Of a stretch of 64,000 nucleotides of DNA, positions 52,301 to 60,732 are shown piece by piece. The notes below the pieces were generated by a model. It was not told where the DNA came from. It did no database searches and saw nothing but the letters and a program-made list of their open reading frames with translations. The position numbers were made by a program, and so were the translations under genes. Position 1 is the stretch's first letter, and each line of letters begins with the position of its first letter. This stretch comes from DSFO01 sp041640715 (GTDB lineage Archaea > Thermoproteota > Thermoprotei > Gearchaeales > Gearchaeaceae): the NCBI GenBank assembly GCA_041640715.1, contig JBEPZU010000001.1, forward strand, positions 124,001 to 188,000, read 5' to 3'.

Positions 52301-55300
52301 GTAGATGCATCTCATCCTATTAAGATCTGGTTCATAACTAACGGTGATGGAAAAGGAGGAATTGGTTTGGAAGCCAATTATCTAGCTTTAGGTAGCGCTT
52401 CACTTACGCCTGAGGACGAAGAACCTGAGGATCCTTCAATTTTCAATACAGTAATCCTTTCAGGTCATACGAACAGGCCTAATGCTATATTCTATGGTCA
52501 ATTCGACCTATTCTTAATACTGACTCCTTGGTATGTAGATCCTGAATGGGTAGATAGAATTGAATTAAAGAACTACGTAGACAACTACATAGGCAGAGTT
52601 TTGTTCGTAGGAGGTTACATACCTAGGATGGAGCCGTTCTTTGGTACATATTTCGATGAACCTGTATACATGCTACCTAGAGGTTCTGAAGTAGGAACTC
52701 CTGTGAAGATGAATTATTATACGTGGGATTTCGGCGTTGAATGGGTGAGCGATTCGATAGGCGGTCCTGCTAAGATATTAGTGCCTAATAATCCAATATT
52801 TGCACCAGGAGTAGCGCCTGATGGAAGTCCTCTAGATCCAGTTGTATATTTGGGAAGTGAAGTTATGTCGATAAAGCTTAGACCAAATGCCGCAAACACT
52901 AAAATATGGGCCTTAGATCCTACATTCCCTGCAATAGCATTCTATAATTCAACTCCATGCAATGGAGTTTTGATGATAAGCGATAGTTATGTTCTATCAG
53001 ATATATCATATGGTAGCGAAGCTTTCCTATTCCATCAGTGGTTCGGTTTGAGAGCAGTTGCCTATTTGCTAGATTCATTACCTCCTTATAACTTGGTAGC
53101 AAAGGTTAATCAGTGGTTCTATCCGATAGGTGGCGCAGAAGGTGGTATTGGATTGTTCGTTAGACTTCAATACAACAAGATAGTAGCAAACGGTACAATA
53201 TGGACTTTAAACTATACGATAACAAACTACTTGCCATATGCAGTTTCGATACATGCTAAACTAGAAATACCTAGCAATTCAACCATAGCGGGCTTGATCA
53301 AGGCTGCTGGTCTTAACTTAACTGATTGGCGCGTAGTAGTTCCTCCTGCTACGGATCAAGGACCTTCAATTAAAACATTCGCAATAGGAGGGATAGCTTA
53401 TACTAAATTCTTAGCTACTACAAGTCCAGGAATAGGATACTACCCAGCCTATACAGAGCTTTGGAGCACCTTTAAGTTCAATGCTACTCTCTATGCCAAT
53501 TTCACAGACACGGGAGCTATAGATTACGATAACCCGATCTTTAGCCATGCAGGGAGGTCTGTAAGTATATTGAATAAGATTCATAGACAAGGTGATCTGC
53601 CTCTAGTTAGCACTGCTACACCTCTCAGCTTTGATAGTTATACATCTAACTTGGTAGCGAAATATCCTCTAGACTGGAAGTACGTCAATATAACGATAAT
53701 AAATCCAGATGTATCAATAAGTAGTTTAAAGGCTCGTATAACTGGGAACGTTAGTTCAGTGGCACAGTTCGCTACATTGGTTAATGAAACATTTGGTCCT
53801 GGCGTTTGGAGAGTCAAACTTGTGCTTTTAGGTCCTTCAGTTGATCTAAGGCCAGAGAACGTAAGCGCAATAGCAGGCCAAGCTTTAGAATCATATCAAA
53901 TTCCAGTTCCTGTGCCTATTGATGGACCACTCTTTGTGCCTATAGCGGACGGTCATTACCCAGGATTGCCTCATACTGGTCATTATTATGCTTTCGTATT
54001 CGTATTCATAGATCCTAACTTGCCAAGCGGAATGTATACTGGTGATGTTAATGTCTTAGACGATAACAACAATGTGATTGCTAGAACTAAATTGGCCATC
54101 ACGGTAGAGCAAAGGCCTAATGGATACATTGTTTGGGATGACGGTTTGTACATAAATAACAGGCCTGCTGTAGATGATCCAGCAAACTACCATGGTGTAG
54201 GTTATGCTGTGTTTACCGCACACGACTGGCCAACTCAACCTTGGGTAAATGCCTTTGAGTTGTGGAGGACCATTAGCGGTCCTGAGCTAAACTTCGCAGT
54301 CAAGCCTTCAGGGGCAATATCAATAGCTTTGGATATCATTGCAGAAAATCAAACTCCAGGTCAACCTCTATGGAAGATCGAGGCATTCTATAGAGACTTA
54401 GTAAACAGAGTCTTCAAGGATGCCCAAGGTTTCATGTTGGTAGAGAATGCTCACTTCAGACCTTTCGATGGTTATTACTTTGCTAGGGAAATAGGTTATG
54501 CACCAGAAATCAGATGGGTTAACTACACTGCAAGGGATATAATGATCAAAATACTTGCAGAAAACAAAGGCTCATTGATAGTATTCTCTCAGTTTGCTTC
54601 GGCCAACTCAGTCAATCCCGTATCAGGCCAACCTAATCCATATAATATGAACTGGTTGTTAGGTTATGTTGGATCCAGAGTGTACTTCCCAACAGGCATC
54701 AACACCTCAGCCGCAAAGGACTTGATGCTATTCGCTACAGGCTTGCCTTCTTTTGATCTACCTATACCTGCAGGTTGGAGGACTATAACACCTCCAGCGT
54801 TACCCTATAATACAATTTCATTCTACTATCTATTCGCGAGTGAATCGGGCGGCTATGGGCTAATAAGCGACATAGCTTACAATGAAACTAAAAGGAAGCT
54901 CTTCTTAGATGTAAACTCTTTTAACCTTGTAGACGGTTCGATTACCTATAGCAAGTATGTTCTTCCTACAGTGATAGAGACGCCTATGCCATATCCTCCT
55001 TTAACTACTTTCGTATATAAGATAACTGTACCTAATGCAGACTATGTACTGCCTGTATTCGACTACATAAAAGTATCAGTAGGAACTATCATACAAATAC
55101 TCGATACTAATTACGAAGTAAAAGCTCAGTTTATTGCAGCTAGCGATGTTGAAGATTATGGAGTAATCATAGGAGGGCCTGTTCGCGGCGATACTGTTTA
55201 TATTAAATTTACTTCTTCAGCAGCTGTAAAGCCTGGCTTTGATGCAGGAATTAGGGTAAGCTATGTTCTCTATGCAAGCACTGCTTATTTCGTTAAAGAC

Positions 55301-56779
55301 ATTGCTCAGTTCTACGTGAAGAACGAGGACGATCCTGAATTAACATGGCAAGATGGAAGATATAGGATGGCAGATTGGAATGCGATAGCTGGAAAGTGGG
55401 GCATTGCATTAGCCTTAGATACGCGTTTAACTGGAATATCAGGAGAAATATCTAAAATACCTTTACCAGATGCTAAGGTGATAGCTTTTGGCCAGTCTTC
55501 CTTCTTCGAAAACGTTTACTTCCAGCACTTCGTGACTCATATTACCGGCTTGATTTCTGAGAGCGCTTGGAGAACCTACTTAAAGATATTCTTAAGGTCG
55601 ATACTCCAGTACGTAGGAGGCTATTATACTGCAGTGACAGGCGGCATAACAGGTCTAGAGACATTCATAAGTTTCCTTAGAATCTTAGAAGGTAACGCAA
55701 GAGATGCAGGAATGATTGTAAGTCCAGAAGTTGATACAAAGATTAGCGCGGCTGAGGGCTATATAGCTGAAGCAAAGAATATAGTGCTAACAGGCAATTA
55801 CATAGCAGCTGCTTCGCCTTTATTAAAGGCTAACTCTACTTTGAGTGAAGCTGCTACATTGCTAGTTACCCAATTAGAAGAGCAAGCGAATTCAGAAAAA
55901 CTCAATGCAATGTCAACGATAAATAAGGTTAGGGCTTTTGTGAACTTAACCGCAAGTTATAACGTAGATGTAAGAGAAGCTCTTACTATTTGGGGAAATG
56001 CTGAGAAAGCTTTTGATTCAGGAAATTCAACATTGGCTTTATTCAATAGAGAAGATCCAGCTACATGGTTCAACTTAGTGGATAGCTACAAAGCATTTAA
56101 GCAAGCAGGCAGTTTGGCTATTCTTGCCTCTCAGAAGGCCGTGGTATCTGCCTATAATCTTGCTACTATGATAAGGGATCAGGCTACCAAGGTTTTAAAC
56201 ACAGTCTACACTCAAGTTTCAAACTTGGCTGCTGCAGGAATTCCGGCTAGCGACTCTACTAGGTCTTCTTATGAATTAGCGTCTGTAAAGTTAGCATCAG
56301 GAGATAATTCTATGAAAAACTACAACATTGCCGACATAAATACCTATACCAATGTGCTAGATGCATTAGCTAGCTACAGAGAAGCTCTTGGCTTTGCAGA
56401 AGAAGCGTTAAGCTCTGTTTTGAACGATGCAAGGAATGCTGCTGCAGAAAAGCTAGCTGAGCTTAGATCTGAAATAGCAAAAACCAGAGCTCTACCTCAT
56501 GATGAAAGCATTGTCGCAGCTATCGACGCTAAAGTTCCATTCTATGAATCAAGATTAGTTGCAGCCAAAACTGTAAGCGACTTCATAAGATTATATAGTG
56601 AAATTACGGATGACATAAGTAGAGTTAGAGCTGCTGTAATAACTCCTACTACACCAGCTCCCGGAATGACTCCATTACAACTGGCGATAATAGTAATACT
56701 AATTCTGATACTGATATTCGCCCTAGTATACGCGGCGACGAGAAGGAGAAGAGCGGCAAGTCTAGCGACTCTATTCTAA
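49379..56779 (+). CDS. Giant membrane-anchored subtilisin-like (S8) protease
   Basis: A 2466-residue exported protein. A signal peptide (about 1-32) is followed by an I9-like propeptide (about 75-155) and an S8 catalytic domain with the complete triad and oxyanion Asn: Asp212 (IIGIMDTGINPRHP), His257 (GHGTHVAS), Asn374 (NSAGNYGPG) and Ser496 (LSGTSMAAP). About 1500 residues of beta-rich sequence follow, then an Ala-rich helical, possibly coiled-coil part (about 2080-2420), a Thr/Pro hinge, one membrane helix (about 2434-2454) and a basic end (RRRRAA). It probably stands on the cell surface, like the S-layer-bound proteases of some Crenarchaea. It has its own promoter. Confidence 0.93.
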   Translation: MGNSKSKIALVLAIAITAMFIVQATFPLLSAAQNVIEGSKDKAKPWPYVIPKEFELPLLSSLPKSKVDPRIYKQIDSGASSVQVIILYDWHFRDKLLASLPAGSKLLRYATEVIQYLPLLGVSLPANKNEIQRLASLPYVKLIAYNEPLSYEMLNVMNPKIEAELFKKEFKTQQALPSRWYATPLDVAIETRATELWKKGITGKGVIIGIMDTGINPRHPDFFFPDGRSKIIFSFSPFSGEDAYTTIPTLFAGHGTHVASIAAASGLGSGQGWYLDRATFLYQRATISKGEITGLAPDAYLAIFKIFSDPNLSAEPPTVYHIAISIVQAVKVGVDVMNASWGFIGFDADTQAVLYYAVAWAIQCGMVWVNSAGNYGPGFVTLGFPAAQESVITVGLTYPANFPSPGYGKKVVYWSSRGPTYPANSFFQNGADIIPTTGFLSAGRNKPDILAPGFGIMAANAGFEFPSPYESLDPFNDTQIAYLHAGVKYKALSGTSMAAPVITGIVALLIQAFPGATPAAIKAALINGAVPTTTVQGVSDPNISGAGLVDALNAYNILAQSPKKSGFKIPPPYWVVETQATPDAYKQIFRGYKILVDDITAVGESQSLGLQYSYNNFIDDLRNRGANITYLSQAFPPNYVWQQINQTIESPHPYEPLTNQFYHIYYPGATAIQIHFARIGLGISPTLPATTSYIVVYSWDWSTIVALIVGPTDLYDVLYPALGTPGVHIRLITDNSTGYGFKVDWYAVQLPKPSIVDYNVRREVLLQYYWSNRSTNPWEVNVAPIPTPITVGKATAAGYSDLGNEPWIKKEYLAYQITYEKLLEWYKVKESISQCYWPYLARGNFSLYDLWLPLPSFGLNYTAAFDPNNPPPLGTMIEDNKAGQGIADIMYVNATVYDMQTKSYTTMYLTLEIYRPYYRNGMPATVSSLDDLVRKTVPQLLFGGSALYSVSYLTGVESWKWVRLTTNDPNKRIFVDASHPIKIWFITNGDGKGGIGLEANYLALGSASLTPEDEEPEDPSIFNTVILSGHTNRPNAIFYGQFDLFLILTPWYVDPEWVDRIELKNYVDNYIGRVLFVGGYIPRMEPFFGTYFDEPVYMLPRGSEVGTPVKMNYYTWDFGVEWVSDSIGGPAKILVPNNPIFAPGVAPDGSPLDPVVYLGSEVMSIKLRPNAANTKIWALDPTFPAIAFYNSTPCNGVLMISDSYVLSDISYGSEAFLFHQWFGLRAVAYLLDSLPPYNLVAKVNQWFYPIGGAEGGIGLFVRLQYNKIVANGTIWTLNYTITNYLPYAVSIHAKLEIPSNSTIAGLIKAAGLNLTDWRVVVPPATDQGPSIKTFAIGGIAYTKFLATTSPGIGYYPAYTELWSTFKFNATLYANFTDTGAIDYDNPIFSHAGRSVSILNKIHRQGDLPLVSTATPLSFDSYTSNLVAKYPLDWKYVNITIINPDVSISSLKARITGNVSSVAQFATLVNETFGPGVWRVKLVLLGPSVDLRPENVSAIAGQALESYQIPVPVPIDGPLFVPIADGHYPGLPHTGHYYAFVFVFIDPNLPSGMYTGDVNVLDDNNNVIARTKLAITVEQRPNGYIVWDDGLYINNRPAVDDPANYHGVGYAVFTAHDWPTQPWVNAFELWRTISGPELNFAVKPSGAISIALDIIAENQTPGQPLWKIEAFYRDLVNRVFKDAQGFMLVENAHFRPFDGYYFAREIGYAPEIRWVNYTARDIMIKILAENKGSLIVFSQFASANSVNPVSGQPNPYNMNWLLGYVGSRVYFPTGINTSAAKDLMLFATGLPSFDLPIPAGWRTITPPALPYNTISFYYLFASESGGYGLISDIAYNETKRKLFLDVNSFNLVDGSITYSKYVLPTVIETPMPYPPLTTFVYKITVPNADYVLPVFDYIKVSVGTIIQILDTNYEVKAQFIAASDVEDYGVIIGGPVRGDTVYIKFTSSAAVKPGFDAGIRVSYVLYASTAYFVKDIAQFYVKNEDDPELTWQDGRYRMADWNAIAGKWGIALALDTRLTGISGEISKIPLPDAKVIAFGQSSFFENVYFQHFVTHITGLISESAWRTYLKIFLRSILQYVGGYYTAVTGGITGLETFISFLRILEGNARDAGMIVSPEVDTKISAAEGYIAEAKNIVLTGNYIAAASPLLKANSTLSEAATLLVTQLEEQANSEKLNAMSTINKVRAFVNLTASYNVDVREALTIWGNAEKAFDSGNSTLALFNREDPATWFNLVDSYKAFKQAGSLAILASQKAVVSAYNLATMIRDQATKVLNTVYTQVSNLAAAGIPASDSTRSSYELASVKLASGDNSMKNYNIADINTYTNVLDALASYREALGFAEEALSSVLNDARNAAAEKLAELRSEIAKTRALPHDESIVAAIDAKVPFYESRLVAAKTVSDFIRLYSEITDDISRVRAAVITPTTPAPGMTPLQLAIIVILILILIFALVYAATRRRRAASLATLF

Positions 56780-56783
56780 AACT

Positions 56784-56810
56784 TTTATTTTTAATTAATT
56801 AATTTTTTTT
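56784..56810 (+). terminator. T-rich termination region after the protease gene
   Basis: The 31-base gap between the protease stop and serA is made almost only of A and T, with TAATTAATTAATT followed by eight T at 56803-56810. Archaeal RNA polymerase stops at such T-runs without a strong hairpin. The same bases are the whole upstream region of serA, so they may also serve as its promoter. Confidence 0.35.
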
Positions 56811-57743
56811 ATGAAAATTTTAGTTACCGACCCTATTTCTTCAACTTTCTTTGAGCTTATTAGGAAGGATGGTTTTGATGTTGTATACAAGCCTTATATA
56901 GAAAGGAAAGAACTTTTGGTTGAAATAAGGGATAAGGATGCTTTAGTTGTTAGAGGTAGAACTAAAGTTGATAGAGAAGTCATAGATCATGCAGAGAAAA
57001 TCAAATTGATAGTTAGAACCGGGGTTGGTTTAGACAACATAGACCTAGAATATGCTAGAACAAAAGGGATAGCAGTATTCAATACCCCTGGCGCTACTTC
57101 TAATGCTGTTGCTGAGTTAACAGTTTGTTTGATCTTAAGTTTACTTAGAAGGGCTTACTTAGGTCATGAAGCGCTTAGAAGAGGAGAATGGATAAAGAAT
57201 AAGCTAATAGGTTTTGAACTTAAAGGAAAGACTGTTGGTATTCTAGGATTTGGAAGAATAGGTTATGAAGTGGCTAAGAAACTCAAAGCCTTCGATTGCA
57301 GGATAATCGCTCATAGTAGGACTGATAAAAGTAAATTGGCTAATGAAATAGGGATTGAGTTCTCTACAGATCTAGATTATTTATTGTCCAACTCGGATAT
57401 TTTAACTGTACATCTAAGCCTAAATCCTTCTACTTACTTATTCTTGAATAAAGAAAGACTGGCTAAATTGAAGAAGGGATCTTTTATAGTCAATACTTCT
57501 AGGGGTGCTATAATAGATGAAAAAGCATTGTTAGAGCTCATAGAATCAGGACATATTGCAGGAGTTGCTCTAGATGTATTTGAAAAAGAGCCTCCAGATA
57601 CTGAAGTCGAGAAGAAATTGATTTCGATGGATAATGTAATAGTTACTCCTCACATAGGAGCTCAGACCAGAGAGGCAATGGAAGAGGAAGCAAAGGAGGC
57701 TGCGATGATTATATCAGAATTTTTTAGAAAATTAAAATACTAG
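56811..57743 (+). CDS. serA: D-isomer 2-hydroxyacid dehydrogenase (phosphoglycerate dehydrogenase-like)
   Basis: NAD-dependent dehydrogenase, most like 3-phosphoglycerate dehydrogenase, the first step of serine synthesis. The 310 residues contain VVRGRTKVDREVID, RTGVGLDNIDLEYARTKGI, the NAD site VGILGFGRIGYEVAKKLKAF near residues 144-163, and the catalytic Arg-Glu-His set in NTSRGAIIDE, DVFEKEPP and VTPHIGAQT. It is the short form with no ACT regulatory domain. Other hydroxyacids such as glyoxylate or lactate remain possible substrates. Confidence 0.85.
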   Translation: MKILVTDPISSTFFELIRKDGFDVVYKPYIERKELLVEIRDKDALVVRGRTKVDREVIDHAEKIKLIVRTGVGLDNIDLEYARTKGIAVFNTPGATSNAVAELTVCLILSLLRRAYLGHEALRRGEWIKNKLIGFELKGKTVGILGFGRIGYEVAKKLKAFDCRIIAHSRTDKSKLANEIGIEFSTDLDYLLSNSDILTVHLSLNPSTYLFLNKERLAKLKKGSFIVNTSRGAIIDEKALLELIESGHIAGVALDVFEKEPPDTEVEKKLISMDNVIVTPHIGAQTREAMEEEAKEAAMIISEFFRKLKY

Positions 57744-57761
57744 AAAGTGGAAGACTAGGTA

Positions 57762-58208
57762 ATGGGTTTAGCGAAATATAGAAAACTGGTAAAGAAGGCA
57801 TATGAAAAAGAGCTGAGAGAAAGGCTAATAGAATGGAGGAAGCAGCCTGCTGTAGTTAAACTAGAAAGGCCTACGCTAGTATATAAAGCTAGGATGTTAG
57901 GGTATAAGGCAAAACAGGGAATAATAGTTGTTAGAGTCAGAATTAGGAAAGGTAAGATGTCAAAGCAAAGACCTAGAACAGGCAGAAGGCCTAAAAGAAT
58001 GGGTACTACTAAATTGACTTTGAAGAAATCCCTTAGATTGATAGCTGAAGAAAAAGCCCAAAGGAAATTCCCTAACATGGAAGTTTTGAACTCTTATTAT
58101 GTAGCAGAGGATGGAATGTATAAATGGTTTGAAGTGATATTAGTGGATCCTTATAGCACAAGCATAAAATATGATAAGAATCTGAGCTGGATTTATAGGG
58201 GTGATTGA
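57762..58208 (+). CDS. rpl15e: Ribosomal protein L15e
   Basis: Large-subunit protein of archaea and eukaryotes. The 148 residues are very basic with ERLIEWRKQPAVVKLERPTL, ARMLGYKAKQGIIVVRVRIR, RTGRRPKRMG and LNSYYVAEDGMYKWFEVILV, all conserved. It is the first gene of a same-strand run with L13e, a zinc protein, a tRNA methyltransferase and RNase Z, and overlaps L13e by 8 bases. Confidence 0.97.
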   Translation: MGLAKYRKLVKKAYEKELRERLIEWRKQPAVVKLERPTLVYKARMLGYKAKQGIIVVRVRIRKGKMSKQRPRTGRRPKRMGTTKLTLKKSLRLIAEEKAQRKFPNMEVLNSYYVAEDGMYKWFEVILVDPYSTSIKYDKNLSWIYRGD

Positions 58209-58644
58209 TATTTCCGTTCCAGAATTGAATTCCGAGCGTTTAGAGTTCGAAGAGCTTAGAAAGAAACTGGTAGCTTACGTCACTACTAGGACTGGAGAGA
58301 AAAGGAAAGGGAAGGGTTTCAGTATAGGGGAATTAAAGGCTATTAACTTGCCCGTAAAGAAAGCTATAAAATTAGGAGTACCTGTGGATCTTAGAAGGAA
58401 AACGAATTATGAAGAAAACATAGCTACTCTTAAAAGCATTGATTGGAATAGATACAAAACTTTGGCTAAAAAATTCCTTAAAAAGAAAAAACAACGTTGG
58501 TTTGGTCATAAGCATAGGAAAAGGGTATTCAGGGGATTGACTTCTGCTGGTAAGAAGATGAGGGGTTTAAGGAGCCAAAAGTTAAGACATACGCATAAAC
58601 ATAAATGGAAGAAAAAGCAAAAAGAAAGAGAGGAAGGAAAGTAA
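58201..58644 (+). CDS. rpl13e: Ribosomal protein L13e
   Basis: Large-subunit protein found in eukaryotes and in part of the archaea (TACK lineages). The 147 residues start at GTG 58201. RTGEKRKGKGFSIGELKAIN and VKKAIKLGVPVDLRRKTNYE are the L13e signature; the C-terminal half is an unusually Lys/Arg/His-rich tail (HRKRVFRGLTSAGKKMRGLR and similar) that looks like an rRNA-binding extension. It overlaps L15e by 8 bases and directly abuts the zinc protein. Confidence 0.85.
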   Translation: MIDISVPELNSERLEFEELRKKLVAYVTTRTGEKRKGKGFSIGELKAINLPVKKAIKLGVPVDLRRKTNYEENIATLKSIDWNRYKTLAKKFLKKKKQRWFGHKHRKRVFRGLTSAGKKMRGLRSQKLRHTHKHKWKKKQKEREEGK

Positions 58645-58854
58645 ATGGGAAAGATAAGCAAAGGAGTTAACTGCAGTGTAGTAGGATGTTCCAATAAAGC
58701 CGAGAAATCCCTGTCTTATGAAAGAGCTTCTTTAGCTAGCTCTTTTAGTTTTTCTTCAAAACTTAGGACGGTCTATCTATGTAAAGAACACTACAAGATT
58801 TGGAAGAAAGAGACAAAGGAAATCAGAGAACTAGAAAGAGCAAGTTGGAAATAG
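58645..58854 (+). CDS. Small putative zinc-binding protein
   Basis: A 69-residue protein of no family I recognise. A Cys pair in NCSVVGCSNKAEKS (residues 9 and 14) and a Cys-His pair in YLCKEHYKIWKK (residues 47 and 50) could hold one zinc ion. The remainder is Ser-rich in the middle and highly charged at the end. It sits between L13e and the tRNA methyltransferase and ends over the likely TTG start of the latter. The context suggests a ribosome- or tRNA-related role. Confidence 0.75.
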   Translation: MGKISKGVNCSVVGCSNKAEKSLSYERASLASSFSFSSKLRTVYLCKEHYKIWKKETKEIRELERASWK

Positions 58855-59909
58855 TTGAATATTATGTAATCTTAATAGGAGACGATCCCTATTTAGCTGA
58901 AAGAGAAGTCATCTATGCTCTAGAATCTGCAGGTTTTTATTACAATTTTCTAGGGAGGAATGGTTTAATTTTATTCATACGCAGCTTTGAAGGCATAGCT
59001 CCCTATCTTGCCTGGAGATGTGCTAAAGTTAGATATGTAGTAAGGCTTTTCTTCAAAGGTACCTTAGAAGAAATCAAAGAAATTGAGAAGTTAGATATTA
59101 AATTAGAAGGTAGCTTTGCTGTTAGGATTCATTCTTATGATAAAGATTTCAAGAAGATCACAAATGATTTGGAAAGGGAAATAGGCAGGATTTTTTACTT
59201 GAAGGGCAATAGAGTAGATCTCGAATCTCCTTCTGTATTAATATTAGGCTACATAAAAGACCGCATACTTTATCTAGGATTTCTTGAAGCTAAGAGCGAT
59301 AGGAAAGCGCTTTTATCTAGAAGACCTAGTAAGAGACCTGCTTTCCATCCTTCATCGATGATGCCAGAAAATTCTAGATTGATGGTCAACTTGGCAAAGT
59401 CACCTTTAAATGGGTTATTCGTGGATCCTTTTTGTGGTGTAGGCGGGATATTGATAGAAGCTGCCTTAATCTCAGAGCATTGCGTTGGAATAGATATAGA
59501 TGCGAACATGATTAAGGGATGCAAGGAAAACGTTCGCTATTATCATCTTTATAATGTTGATTTGGTAAGAGGCGATGCCACAAAACTTCCTTTAAGGAGA
59601 GTTGAAAGCATAGCCTGTGATACTCCATATGGAATTGCTTCTTCTTTGAAAGGAAGGAGCCATGCTGATCTACTCAGAGAATTTCTAGAAGGAATTAAGA
59701 GCTATGGTAAGATGAGGATCTGCATTGCTACTGTTGAAGAAAAATTAGAGCCATTAGGATACAAGATAGTATTAAAACATCCTCAAAGGGTTAGGAAATC
59801 ATTAATAAGGTGGCTTTATGTTTTAGAATTGGATGATGGAAGTAATACTCCTAGGAACAGCGGCGAGCAAGCCCACAAAGCAGAGAGGCCTTCCTTCTAT
59901 AGCTATTAG
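58845..59909 (+). CDS. tRNA (guanine-N2) methyltransferase, Trm11-like
   Basis: THUMP-domain methyltransferase of the archaeal Trm-G10/Trm11 type, expected to methylate G10 of tRNA. The N-terminal part (VILIGDDPYLAEREVIYALE) is the ferredoxin-like/THUMP region; the C-terminal Rossmann domain has FVDPFCGVGGILIEAALI for SAM binding and the catalytic CDTPYGIASS. I prefer TTG 58845 over ATG 58800, because the latter adds 15 charged residues within the zinc-protein gene. The last 77 bases overlap RNase Z and code for a polar tail that the family does not need. Confidence 0.88.
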   Translation: MEIVEYYVILIGDDPYLAEREVIYALESAGFYYNFLGRNGLILFIRSFEGIAPYLAWRCAKVRYVVRLFFKGTLEEIKEIEKLDIKLEGSFAVRIHSYDKDFKKITNDLEREIGRIFYLKGNRVDLESPSVLILGYIKDRILYLGFLEAKSDRKALLSRRPSKRPAFHPSSMMPENSRLMVNLAKSPLNGLFVDPFCGVGGILIEAALISEHCVGIDIDANMIKGCKENVRYYHLYNVDLVRGDATKLPLRRVESIACDTPYGIASSLKGRSHADLLREFLEGIKSYGKMRICIATVEEKLEPLGYKIVLKHPQRVRKSLIRWLYVLELDDGSNTPRNSGEQAHKAERPSFYSY

Positions 59910-60732
59910 AATAGATGGTGACATATTTTTATTTGATTGTGGAGAAGGTACTCAAAGGCAATTATTGAATGCAGGTCTAAACCCCAATAAGATAAAGGCC
60001 ATATTCATATCGCATTTACATGGAGATCATTGGTTTGGCATCGCTGGACTGATATGGAGCATGGGCTTAGATTTAAGGAGAGAAGACTTACACGTTTATG
60101 CTCCTAAAAACTTCGAGGAAATATTCAATGTCTTGGATAAAGTCATAAATCCTTATCGTCTTTATAAGGTCGTCATCCACGAATTAAAGGAAGGGAAAAT
60201 ATATGATGATAAAATAGAAGTTAGTGCTATCAGAGCTAAACATAGTGTGGAAAGTTATTCATTTAGGATAAAAGAAAAGGACAAGCCTCCTAGAATATTA
60301 AAGGAAAAGCTCAAAGAATTGGGTATACCTGAAGGTCCTCATTTGAGGAAACTCAAGAAGGGCTTATCCGTGAAGCTTAAAGATGGAAGGATTATATATC
60401 CTGAGCAAGTTTTGGGTGAGCCTGTTAAAGGAAAGGTGGTAGTCTATACAGGCGATACAGCTCCCAATGATGATTTGATAAGCTTTGCAAGCAATGCAGA
60501 TTTGCTAATCCATGAAGCTACCTTCGGAGATGCAGAAGAAGCTCTCGCTAGAGAATCTAAGCATTCAACAGCTAGGGATGCTGCTAAGATAGCTAAGAAG
60601 GCTAACGTTAAAATGTTGTTGTTAACCCATATGAGCGCGAGATATACTAATCCAGATCAACTGATACTCGAAGCAAAGGAGGAATACGAGAACGTCATTG
60701 CAGCTCATGACTTCTTTCGTATTCAGCTTTGA
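59833..60732 (+). CDS. rnz: Ribonuclease Z (tRNA 3' endonuclease)
   Basis: Cuts the 3' trailer from tRNA precursors. The 299-residue metallo-beta-lactamase protein has EVILLGTAASKPTKQRGLPS, FLFDCGEGTQRQL, the metal motif FISHLHGDHWFGIAGLIWSM near residue 58, YTGDTAPNDD, HEATFGDAEEALARESKHST and LLTHMSARY. Two ATG codons (59833, 59836) are possible. The start lies 77 bases inside the methyltransferase gene and the 3' end overlaps the converging UPF0201 gene by 38 bases. The CCA enzyme is 1.5 kb downstream. Confidence 0.96.
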   Translation: MMEVILLGTAASKPTKQRGLPSIAIRIDGDIFLFDCGEGTQRQLLNAGLNPNKIKAIFISHLHGDHWFGIAGLIWSMGLDLRREDLHVYAPKNFEEIFNVLDKVINPYRLYKVVIHELKEGKIYDDKIEVSAIRAKHSVESYSFRIKEKDKPPRILKEKLKELGIPEGPHLRKLKKGLSVKLKDGRIIYPEQVLGEPVKGKVVVYTGDTAPNDDLISFASNADLLIHEATFGDAEEALARESKHSTARDAAKIAKKANVKMLLLTHMSARYTNPDQLILEAKEEYENVIAAHDFFRIQL

